NCBI GenBank assembly: GCA_021796835.1
Contig: JAKABO010000009.1
Location: 1 to 64,000 of the forward strand
Length of the DNA: 64,000 bases
Direction of reading: 5' to 3'
Source of the DNA: Pseudomonadota bacterium
Lineage (GTDB): Bacteria > Pseudomonadota > Gammaproteobacteria > Burkholderiales > Ferrovaceae
The notes under the pieces were generated by a model. The model saw only the letters and a program-made list of their open reading frames with translations. It was not told the DNA's origin and ran no database searches. The stretch's first letter is position 1. Every line of letters begins with the position of its first letter. This document shows positions 1 to 6,770 of the stretch, piece after piece. Position numbers and translations under genes: made by a program.

Positions 1-687
1 TTCCGATCTGTGTTGTCCGATGGACGCCTGCCGCCAGTCTTGCCCATTGTGTTGTACAACGGTGGCCAGCGTTGGACGGCGGCAAGGGATGTATTTGACT
101 TGATCCCGTCGGTGCCGGGATTGGTGGAGCAGTTCAAGCCCAGGGCGAAATACCTGCTGGTGGACGAGAATGACTACACCGACGGCGAACTGACCCCGCT
201 CAAGAATCTGGTCGCAGCCATTTTTCGGTTTGAGCATCCCGTCAGTTCGGAAAAGATCGAAGAATTGATTGCTCTGCTGGAGGTGTGGTTGGTGGACCAG
301 CCTGGCCTGCGTAAGATGATTGCCCGCTGGCTCAGGGCCACGTTGATGCGGAAACCGGAGTACCGTATACTCTTACCAGAGGTGGATGATTTACAGGAGT
401 TGAGAATTATGCTATCTGAACGAATGAAAGAGTGGGCCCATCAGCACGAGGCCAAAGGTGTGCAGCGGGGCGTGTTGCAGGGCTTGCAGCAGGGAATGCA
501 GCAGGGCGAATCCTTGGCCCTGCAGAAATTGCTGACCAAGCGTTTTGGCGGGATTACACCGGAAACCTTGGCAAGGATTGCATCGGCCTCACAGGAACAA
601 ATCGAAGCTTGGTTCGATCAAGCCATAGATGCCAGCAGCTACGATGAAGTCTTCGGCCCGACCACGCACTTACCCCCCAAGAGTTGA
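1..687 (+). CDS. Rpn-family PD-(D/E)XK nuclease/transposase-like protein with DUF4351, 5' partial
   Basis: The reading frame is open from base 1 and runs to the TGA at 685-687, so the N-terminus lies outside the window; the GTG at position 10 is probably not the true start. The visible part contains the 'LPIVLYNGG' strand typical of Rpn (recombination-promoting nuclease, YhgA-like) proteins, then a Gln/Gly-rich helical linker (GVLQGLQQGMQQGE), then a C-terminal DUF4351-like segment ('LLTKRFGG...', ending near 'DEVFG'). Family members are RecA-independent recombination nucleases or transposase-like proteins, usually in accessory DNA. Catalytic acidic residues would be in the missing part, so activity cannot be judged. 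Confidence 0.8.
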   Translation, partial: FRSVLSDGRLPPVLPIVLYNGGQRWTAARDVFDLIPSVPGLVEQFKPRAKYLLVDENDYTDGELTPLKNLVAAIFRFEHPVSSEKIEELIALLEVWLVDQPGLRKMIARWLRATLMRKPEYRILLPEVDDLQELRIMLSERMKEWAHQHEAKGVQRGVLQGLQQGMQQGESLALQKLLTKRFGGITPETLARIASASQEQIEAWFDQAIDASSYDEVFGPTTHLPPKS

Positions 688-719
688 TCGCCCCGGATCT
701 CTGTCCAGGGTGGTATGCC

Positions 720-1030
720 CAAGTTCACGCCAACACTATTCGTTCCGATATAAAAAAACCGGATGAAATACCCTGCAGCCTTGGCTTCTCGCATGAAGGC
801 GAGTTTGTCAGGCATGGATAACACGGTTTCGAAGGCCATGCTTTTTCGTTCAGTGAGCAGACTGTTCCGCATCGCTTCTGCGACGACGGCCGCCTTCAGG
901 GAATTGTCGGGGTTGTTCCAATCGCCAAATTGATTCTGAGCGATATTGTCTGGGTTGATGTAGGCGCAATTTTCAGACCACTCATGGGAGATAATCTTGC
1001 TGGTCAGCGAGATTTTGCCAGAACCACTCG
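720..1030 (-). pseudogene. Zeta-toxin / AAA-type kinase-like remnant, truncated at both ends
   Basis: On the minus strand an open frame gives a degenerate P-loop (SGSGKISL, where GK[S/T] is expected), then 'YINPDNIAQ', 'ERKSMAFETVLS' and 'AGYFIRFFYIGT', the order of motifs in zeta-toxin-like (PF06414) kinases. No start codon fits: upstream the frame runs into the 3' end of the SEC-C gene. Similarity stops at about the 'VNL' residues, where an 'R-V..GGH' segment would be expected, and the frame then enters the antisense of the Rpn gene. The lost P-loop Ser/Thr and missing ends argue for a dead fragment. Family assignment is by motif recognition. Confidence 0.6.
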
Positions 1031-1035
1031 CGCAG

Positions 1036-1662
1036 TTACAGGGTGGCGCAGCACTTCTTGTACTTTTTGCCCGAGCCGCATGGGCATAAATCGTTCCTGC
1101 CGACCTTGGGGGCCATGAGCCGCGCGCCGATAGTTTTCATAACGGTGTCGCGGTGTGCGAAACGTTCGAGGTATCGGGGGTGCCTTTGACGGAATGCTGT
1201 CCACAGGCGTTCGAGACGAGGATCGCTGTTTTCTACGGGTATGAGTTTGACCACGCCGGAGAGTTGCACGTTGACATACCCAAGGGATGGTTCGCTCGGG
1301 GCTGACGCGGGTTCAAAGTGGAGGTTGACCTCATCGCACTTGCACTCGGGAATGGGGCAATAGAAATCGAGGGCATCGTAGAGGCCTTCGTCGAGCGCAT
1401 ACAAGTCCTGTCGTACGCCTGTGCAAGTCGCATCCCATGCCAGTTGCTGGCCCCGTTTCCACCCGGGAATCCTTGTCGTCTTGGTGAGTGCAGCCTGTTC
1501 TGGATCCGGCCAGCCCTTGCTGCGATACCAGAGACTTCCAAAGTCGTCGCCAGCACCAGAGCGGATCGGCGCAGCGGTTGAGTCCATCCGTAATCCGGCC
1601 TTGTTTCCCTTGATTTCCAAGCCGAATCCGTTACCCCGGTAGACGCTCGTCTCGTCTGTCAC
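1036..1662 (-). CDS. SEC-C motif domain protein
   Basis: A 208-residue protein of unknown function. The last 20 residues carry a clear SEC-C zinc-binding motif, [13 protein letters not shown], as found at the C-terminus of SecA and of many stand-alone proteins; the motif binds one Zn ion. The remaining ~185 residues are not recognised: no membrane segment or signal peptide, and a Cys-rich patch 'CPIPECKC' near the middle. The start is probably the GTG at 1660-1662, with a weak ribosome site; a Met at about residue 26 is an alternative. It lies in the accessory segment next to a toxin remnant, so a defence or stress role is possible but unsupported. Confidence 0.7.
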   Translation of the reverse strand: MTDETSVYRGNGFGLEIKGNKAGLRMDSTAAPIRSGAGDDFGSLWYRSKGWPDPEQAALTKTTRIPGWKRGQQLAWDATCTGVRQDLYALDEGLYDALDFYCPIPECKCDEVNLHFEPASAPSEPSLGYVNVQLSGVVKLIPVENSDPRLERLWTAFRQRHPRYLERFAHRDTVMKTIGARLMAPKVGRNDLCPCGSGKKYKKCCATL

Positions 1663-1781
1663 GGGATCTTAATATGCCGGTGTTAGATTGATCCTTGAGT
1701 TCTTGAAGGTTTTTTGACGGGGTTGCGTCAGGCTGGAAAGGTCGGGTTTCGTGCAGAATCGCTCAAGGGGAATTGACACGG

Positions 1782-3677
1782 ATGGTGTGGTATCTGGAAC
1801 TGGAAGATCATGAACAGTTGGCTGACATTCTCGAAAATGAGCAACTGACGGCGCTCTTTCAACCGGTGGTCGATTTGACGACGGCTCAGATTCACGGATA
1901 CGAGGGGTTGATTCGTGGTCCCTCCAGCAGCATGCTGCATTCTCCCGAAGTCCTGTTGCGCGTTGCGACTGACTGTGGTCTGCGTGGGCAAGTGGAATGG
2001 CTGTGTCACAAAGTATTGAATCGGTCTTTTCAGCGTCTCGGACTGCCGGGAAAACTGTTCCTCAACATCAGTCCCGACGTGCTGGTCCAGCGCAGCCTCG
2101 ACAAACGGTCGGAATCCATGTGGTTGGCGGAACCGCTCGAGCAAGCCCACCAGGTCGTCCTGGAAATCACGGAAGGCGAACGGATTCTCGGTTACGGGCC
2201 GGAGTTGCTTCAGGAGGCGGTCAAACGCTGTCGTGACGAAGGCATTGGGGTGGCGATCGACGACCTTGGCGAAGGTTTCTCCAGCCTGCGACTGTGGTCG
2301 GAATTGCGTCCCGACTACGTCAAGATCGACCGCCATTTTGTTCAGAACATCGAGAACGATCCGGTCAAGGCCCAGTTTGTCCGTTCCATTGTGGAGATTG
2401 CGCGTCAGACCAAGTCCACGGTGATCGCCGAGGGCATCGAGACTGTGTCCGAACTGCTCCTGATCAAGAGTCTGGGGGTGGATCTCGGACAGGGATTCCA
2501 TTTTTCTCGTCCCCATGCCACCCCCATGACCTGTCTCACGGACGAGGCTGCGGCTTTCTTGCAGAGCCAGGCGGTTCCTTCGAAACCCATGGCCGAAGTG
2601 GTCTGGGGGCGGGATTCCCTGGCCGGGCGCAATATCATTCAGATGACGCCCTGCCTGACGCCGGCCATCAGTAATGAGGCTGCGATGGGTTGGTTCGAGG
2701 CCAATCCGGGATCGGATGTCGTGCCCGTGGTCAGGGACGATGGACTGCCGATCGGTCTGCTGGCCCGCACCGCCCTGATCGGCAGTTTTGCCCAGCCCTA
2801 CCGCCGTGAATTGTATGGGCGCAAATCCTGCACCCAGTACATGGACGACAAACCCCTGATCGTCGACAAAAGGATTTCGGTACAGAACATCAGCCAAATG
2901 CTGGGCAATGCCGAGCGCCGTCATTTTTTGCAGGAATTCATCGTCACGGACAATGGTCACTACTTTGGGCTCGCCCATGGTCAGGATGTGATCCGGGTGA
3001 TCACCGAAATGCAGATTCAGGCCGCCAAATACGCAAACCCCCTGACTCAACTGCCGGGAAACGTGCCGGTTCATGAACATCTCGACAACCTGCTGCGGTT
3101 GCGGGTCCCGTTTTATGCCTGTTACTGCGACCTGGATCATTTCAAACCCTTCAATGACGTGTATGGTTTCAGTGCCGGGGACGGGGTGATCCAGATGACG
3201 GCCAACGTCCTGGCCCAGTTTTGCGACTGTGATCTGGATTTTCTGGGGCATATCGGCGGAGATGACTTCATCATCCTGTTTCGCAGCTTCGACTGGGAGA
3301 GTCGCTGTCAACGCATTCTCGGGCGGTTCGCGGATACCGTGGTCCGGCATTTTACCGAGGAAGACCGTATCCAGGGCGGGTATTGCACCGAGAACCGCCG
3401 CTTCGAACGGGAGTTTCACCCCCTGGTCTCCCTGTCCATCGGTGCCGTGGTGGTGCCTCCAGGCCACTTTACGTCCTACATGGAAGTCTCCAAGATTGCT
3501 TCAGAAGCCAAAAAGCAGGCCAAACTGATTCAGGGAAACGCCTTGTTCGTCAATCGGCGCTATAAGACGGAAGCGCCCGGTCATGACCCGAGAAGCAACA
3601 ACCTGGAGTTTTTTTCAGGCGGCGGAGGGGATCAGGGGCGCATCGACGAGTTCCTACCGATCAAGCCCGCTGCATGA
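1782..3677 (+). CDS. EAL - CBS pair - GGDEF cyclic-di-GMP signalling protein
   Basis: A cytoplasmic protein of about 631 residues. The N-terminal EAL phosphodiesterase domain (about 20-250) keeps the catalytic signature: E41 in YEGLIRG, N95 in NISPD, E128 in EITEGE, D160/D161 in AIDDLGEGFS, K181 in VKIDRHF and E217 in VIAEGIET, so c-di-GMP hydrolysis is expected. A region with two CBS-like repeats (about 270-410) follows, then a GGDEF domain (about 420-575) with the variant GGDDF at about 492-496. No membrane helix is seen, so CBS ligand binding is the likely input. ATG 1782 is chosen because AAGGGG at 1765-1770 is well spaced; the in-frame TTG at 1773 is too close. Net activity is uncertain. 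Confidence 0.88.
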   Translation: MVWYLELEDHEQLADILENEQLTALFQPVVDLTTAQIHGYEGLIRGPSSSMLHSPEVLLRVATDCGLRGQVEWLCHKVLNRSFQRLGLPGKLFLNISPDVLVQRSLDKRSESMWLAEPLEQAHQVVLEITEGERILGYGPELLQEAVKRCRDEGIGVAIDDLGEGFSSLRLWSELRPDYVKIDRHFVQNIENDPVKAQFVRSIVEIARQTKSTVIAEGIETVSELLLIKSLGVDLGQGFHFSRPHATPMTCLTDEAAAFLQSQAVPSKPMAEVVWGRDSLAGRNIIQMTPCLTPAISNEAAMGWFEANPGSDVVPVVRDDGLPIGLLARTALIGSFAQPYRRELYGRKSCTQYMDDKPLIVDKRISVQNISQMLGNAERRHFLQEFIVTDNGHYFGLAHGQDVIRVITEMQIQAAKYANPLTQLPGNVPVHEHLDNLLRLRVPFYACYCDLDHFKPFNDVYGFSAGDGVIQMTANVLAQFCDCDLDFLGHIGGDDFIILFRSFDWESRCQRILGRFADTVVRHFTEEDRIQGGYCTENRRFEREFHPLVSLSIGAVVVPPGHFTSYMEVSKIASEAKKQAKLIQGNALFVNRRYKTEAPGHDPRSNNLEFFSGGGGDQGRIDEFLPIKPAA

Positions 3678-3696
3678 TCGGGGCCCGGAAGTACCA

Positions 3697-3724
3697 ACGC
3701 CCGACGGTTGGTATCGTCGGGCGT
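3697..3724 (+). terminator. Perfect 10-bp hairpin downstream of the EAL/GGDEF gene
   Basis: ACGCCCGACG (3697-3706) and CGTCGGGCGT (3715-3724) are perfect inverted copies around an 8-nt loop, 20 bp after the stop codon at 3677. There is no U-tract after it, so it may be a weak or factor-assisted terminator or an mRNA-stabilising 3' hairpin. It also lies downstream of the convergent small gene at 3799-3939 and could serve both. Confidence 0.45.
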
Positions 3725-3798
3725 CACGGTGGGGATCTTTCCGACCCCCGGTTCCCACGCGGTCAGGCAAGGGAGGGTTTGTGTCATTCGCCGGTGAG

Positions 3799-3939
3799 TC
3801 AATGATGGACCAGGTCGGCTTTGTCTTCTTCGATACAACTGTCCCATTCCAGAGTGTCCAGTATGGTGACCAGCACTGCGAAGCCAAAAACCGAAAGAAT
3901 TTCTACCCAAACCAGCGTCTCATGTCCGATGTATCCCAT
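3799..3939 (-). CDS. Small single-pass membrane protein, 46 residues, unknown function
   Basis: The 46-codon frame starts at ATG 3937-3939. Residues about 9-30 (LVWVEILSVFGFAVLVTILD) form one predicted membrane helix, and the C-terminal tail is acidic (EWDSCIEEDKAD). Support for expression is good: an AGGGGG ribosome site lies 5-6 nt before the ATG, and a TTGACA-N17-CATACT promoter lies at 3992-4020. A longer frame starting at 4020 would begin on the promoter's -35 box and is unlikely. No family is recognised. It is transcribed away from the Fic gene and toward the EAL/GGDEF gene. Confidence 0.55.
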   Translation of the reverse strand: MGYIGHETLVWVEILSVFGFAVLVTILDTLEWDSCIEEDKADLVHH

Positions 3940-3991
3940 GATAGCCCCCTGTTTTAAGGGTTTTTCGAGCGGACCGTTGCTCGGTATGTTC

Positions 3992-4020
3992 AGTATGCCC
4001 GAATTTTTGATATTTGTCAA
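3992..4020 (-). promoter_or_regulatory. Sigma70-type promoter of the 46-aa membrane protein
   Basis: Minus strand: a consensus -35 TTGACA (4015-4020), a 17-nt spacer and a -10 CATACT (3992-3997). The start codon is about 55 nt downstream, giving a short leader with a small CGAGC/GCTCG inverted repeat. Confidence 0.55.
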
Positions 4021-4093
4021 TAATTCTGATACCTGTGCCGCAAATCATTCGCGGTCGTCAACGGAACGGCAAATGTGCGCACAACCGGCCCGC

Positions 4094-4108
4094 TGTTCTG
4101 TCAATAAA
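4094..4108. repeat. 15-bp direct repeat, copy A (3' end of the Fic gene)
   Basis: TGTTCTGTCAATAAA occurs here and again at 5657-5671 in the same orientation. This copy covers the final codons and stop of the Fic gene, so the two copies bracket the gene almost exactly. Confidence 0.7.
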
Positions 4109-5639
4109 GTTTGTTATCTGGATCTGTTTTGTCAACAAGGCTGCGTATTTCGTGAGGGTGCAGTAATCTGTTTCGGGTTATGTCGTCGGCAAAAGCATTG
4201 CAGGCAGCCATCTGTTTCCATGTATTCCGAAATTCGGAATAGTCGAATGCCGCCGACCATGCCTGAGCGCGAGTCATTGAACGGAGAAATGGGACCGGGT
4301 CGGCATTCCTGGATAGTGCTTTGAGGGGGAGTAGATAATCCTCGCGGTATGCTGTCGGGATGAGGATGCGACAGGCAGTTGCCTGAGTCAGATAGGCATT
4401 CATGGCCAGACGGGCAGTTCGGCCATTACCATCCTCGAAGGGGTGTGCCTCGGTCACGACGAACATGGCCATCAAAGCGCGCGCAAAGGGGTCTTCCAGA
4501 AGCGCAATACGTTTGAATCCTTCACGCAGGGTGCCTTGCACCAGTTCGGGATGAACGAACAAGGTTGAGCCAGCCTGATTGAGTTTTTCTTTCCATTGTC
4601 CGGGATTTCTCTCGGGTCGACTGGACAGCACCCTATGGTTGGCGCGTTTCAGCCAATCCAGAAATTCATCCTCGTTGCCCGGAGGGGTTGATCGGAAAGG
4701 TTGCTGGGTGATGGCCTGATAAGTGCCGAGCACGTCATGCGAGTCCTCGGGACGTTTCTCGATCATCCTGCCTTCAAAAATGATCTCGCTGGCTTCCTCT
4801 ACAGTGAAGGTCGTGCCCTCGATGTGGTTGGAGAAATAGGACTCGAAGAATGCAAAGTTGATGCTGCTCAACCCGGGGGTTGTTGGATCGGGTACATGCG
4901 GAAACGACTGCCGAAGCGCTGCAAACAGCGTATCAAAAATAACCAGGCGATCGGGATCGTAGGGTTTTCCTGCGGCACGCGCGAGCGCATCAACGGCGCT
5001 CAAACGTCTGGCTCCGCCGGTCTGCATCAATGCCGAGACGATGCGGTTCAGGATTTTGAACTGGGCATCCAGTCCCAGGATCTCGGCCAGTTTCCGGGCG
5101 GTGTCGCGCAGGTCGTTGACCTTGTATTCGCCGCGCAGTGTGCACAGCCGACTCAGGTGGGATTCCACCCAGGCGCGCCCCATCGTCCGGCTGGCAGCAT
5201 TCCGACCGGTATAAAGATTTTCCAGAAGGCGGCGAGCTTCGGACGAGACATACAGTTTGCCGTAAGGGGTGTCGTTCAGTGCCGGTTCCAGGCCCAGGAC
5301 AGGACCGGGGCCGGGGATCGTCATCAGGGTGAGGCCGGGTAATTCAATGCGTCGTGCCCGGTTTCCCTGAACCAGAAAAACCCGCCCCTCCGGATCGGGT
5401 TTCCCCTCCTGTGCCGATCGATAGCCGAGGACCGCTCCTGGATAAAGATACTCGGCGATCTGTCGCCAGTGGGGGCGTACGATCTGTTCCAGAGGCGTTT
5501 CCAGATCGCTGGTGTAAATGCCCCGATGAATGGCGCGCAGCCGCCCGGCGCGTGCCAGTCTGGAAACGCGTTGTGCATTCGCCTGATCTTCTGCAGAACT
5601 GAAAATCAGGGTCGCAAGAGTGTCCATAGGTTTGCGCAT
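4101..5639 (-). CDS. Fic-domain AMPylase with AbiEi-like N-terminal domain
   Basis: About 512 residues. Residues 1 to about 160 resemble the AbiEi/type IV antitoxin winged-helix family ('RLARAGRLRAIHRGIYTS', then 'LGYRSA'). The C-terminal half is a Fic domain: core motif HPFEDGNGRTAR at about 399-410 with the catalytic His, and an inhibitory-helix signature SNHIEG (S/TxxxE) at about 270-275, so the enzyme is probably auto-inhibited. Fic proteins transfer AMP or another nucleotide to target proteins. ATG 5637-5639 is preferred; TTG 5652-5654 and ATG at 5625-5627 are in-frame alternatives. No separate antitoxin gene is adjacent. The target is unknown. Confidence 0.85.
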   Translation of the reverse strand: MRKPMDTLATLIFSSAEDQANAQRVSRLARAGRLRAIHRGIYTSDLETPLEQIVRPHWRQIAEYLYPGAVLGYRSAQEGKPDPEGRVFLVQGNRARRIELPGLTLMTIPGPGPVLGLEPALNDTPYGKLYVSSEARRLLENLYTGRNAASRTMGRAWVESHLSRLCTLRGEYKVNDLRDTARKLAEILGLDAQFKILNRIVSALMQTGGARRLSAVDALARAAGKPYDPDRLVIFDTLFAALRQSFPHVPDPTTPGLSSINFAFFESYFSNHIEGTTFTVEEASEIIFEGRMIEKRPEDSHDVLGTYQAITQQPFRSTPPGNEDEFLDWLKRANHRVLSSRPERNPGQWKEKLNQAGSTLFVHPELVQGTLREGFKRIALLEDPFARALMAMFVVTEAHPFEDGNGRTARLAMNAYLTQATACRILIPTAYREDYLLPLKALSRNADPVPFLRSMTRAQAWSAAFDYSEFRNTWKQMAACNAFADDITRNRLLHPHEIRSLVDKTDPDNKLY

Positions 5640-5656
5640 CAGGCAGGTTTCCAACT

Positions 5657-5671
5657 TGTTCTGTCAATAAA
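5657..5671. repeat. 15-bp direct repeat, copy B (5' side of the Fic gene)
   Basis: Identical to 4094-4108 (TGTTCTGTCAATAAA). It overlaps the last bases of the proposed -10 box and the likely transcription start of the Fic gene, so it could be an operator or a recombination or insertion scar. Confidence 0.7.
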
Positions 5672-5698
5672 TATGCTCTTGTTTGATGGGTGTGTCAA
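5670..5698 (-). promoter_or_regulatory. Sigma70-type promoter of the Fic gene
   Basis: Minus strand: -35 TTGACA (5693-5698), 17-nt spacer, -10 CATATT (5670-5675), about 31 nt before the preferred ATG. Direct-repeat copy B sits directly after it. Confidence 0.5.
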
Positions 5699-5874
5699 CG
5701 TATGAGCAAATCCTCTTGATTCCAGGCGCTTTCATCCCGCTGTTTCAGGGAAATCCGGACTGCGGGTGACCCCTCGGATACCATCCGGGGGCTTCGAGGC
5801 AGAACCGGCAGAATTTCTGGGGTATTATTGCCAGACGGGGGAAGATCATCGGGTTCAATTGCGGAGGGAAGATC

Positions 5875-6309
5875 ATGACGGGAAAAGTGAATCTCAGGGG
5901 AATGCTGGGGCTGGTGCTGGGAAGTTGGATGGTGGTGGCACAGGGGGCGGGGTTGGATCCCGAACTGGACAAGGTGGTGCAACAGGGGAAAGACCTGTTC
6001 AGTCATGCGACCTTTGACGGGAATGGCGCGGTGTGCGAATCCTGCCATCGCAATGGCGGGGTGGGACCGGGACGTCGTCCCGACGGGCAGGCCATTCCCA
6101 GTCTGACCAATGCGGCGGTCATCTTCCCCCGTTACAAGGCGAAGGCGGGGCGGGTGTTCACGTTGCAGGACCAGATCCGGGGCTGTGTGGGCATGGCGCT
6201 CGAGGGCAAGGCGCCCGCCTATGGCAGCGATGAGTTGACGGCCCTGACCGTGTACGTAACCAGTCTGGCGCAGGGCAAGCCTCTGGATATGGGTGGAAAA
6301 CCCCAGTGA
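5875..6309 (+). CDS. Periplasmic mono-heme c-type cytochrome
   Basis: 144 residues with an N-terminal signal peptide (about 1-25, hydrophobic LGLVLGSWMVVAQGAG). One CXXCH heme site, CESCH, lies at about 54-58; a candidate axial Met is in GCVGMALEG at about 106. The fold outline (GKDLF, CESCH, 'PSLTNAAVIFPRYKAKAG', 'YVTSLAQG') resembles the small cytochromes of the SoxX/SoxA/TsdA class I group, but no sox genes are nearby, so an electron-transfer role is all that can be claimed. GGAGGG lies well placed before the ATG. The stop overlaps the start of the OsmC gene, suggesting co-translation. Confidence 0.85.
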   Translation: MTGKVNLRGMLGLVLGSWMVVAQGAGLDPELDKVVQQGKDLFSHATFDGNGAVCESCHRNGGVGPGRRPDGQAIPSLTNAAVIFPRYKAKAGRVFTLQDQIRGCVGMALEGKAPAYGSDELTALTVYVTSLAQGKPLDMGGKPQ

Positions 6310-6767
6310 GTCCGGAGGATGCGGTGCAGGGCGTGACGCTGGTTCAGCAGGAGCGCTTCTGTTTCGAAATTCGATTCGGCACGGGAGGCCCCGTCTGGCT
6401 GGGCGACGAGTCCCCTCCCCTGGGGCAGGGCAAGGGCCCCACGCCAGCGCAATTATTGGTGGCTGCCGTGTCCAGTTGTCTGGCGGATGCCCTGTATTTT
6501 GCCCTGCACAAGTTCAATCCGGATCTGGAAGGGGCATTGAGGGCGGAGGGCCAGGCAGGGATCGGGCGCAACCCGGCCGGGCGCCTGCGCGTGCTGGAGA
6601 TCCGGGTGGCGTTGCACCTGCCTCAGGCGGCGGAGAGATACGCCCATCTCGACCGCACTCTGGGGCAGTTTGAGGAATTCTGTACGGTGGGGCGCAGTGT
6701 GGCCCAGGGGATTCCGGTGCGGATGACCGTGGTGGATGCTGCGGGAGCCGTCCTGAAGGCTGTTTGA
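6306..6767 (+). CDS. OsmC/Ohr family protein
   Basis: 153 residues of the OsmC fold. Both redox cysteines of the family are present: C58 in AAVSSCLADA and C126 in EEFCTVGRS, which in characterised members reduce organic hydroperoxides. The GTG start at 6306 overlaps the TGA of the cytochrome gene (6307-6309), implying translational coupling. The DUF748 gene begins 3 nt after its stop, so cytochrome, OsmC and DUF748 form a likely operon. Whether it is a true peroxidase or a YhfA-like OsmC of other function cannot be told from sequence alone. Confidence 0.85.
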   Translation: MSPEDAVQGVTLVQQERFCFEIRFGTGGPVWLGDESPPLGQGKGPTPAQLLVAAVSSCLADALYFALHKFNPDLEGALRAEGQAGIGRNPAGRLRVLEIRVALHLPQAAERYAHLDRTLGQFEEFCTVGRSVAQGIPVRMTVVDAAGAVLKAV

Positions 6768-6770
6768 ACC

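Noticed and set aside
1728-3467. 579-codon minus-strand frame opposite the EAL/GGDEF gene
   Set aside because: His/Gln/Arg-rich, no domain, fully inside the complement of a well-supported gene.
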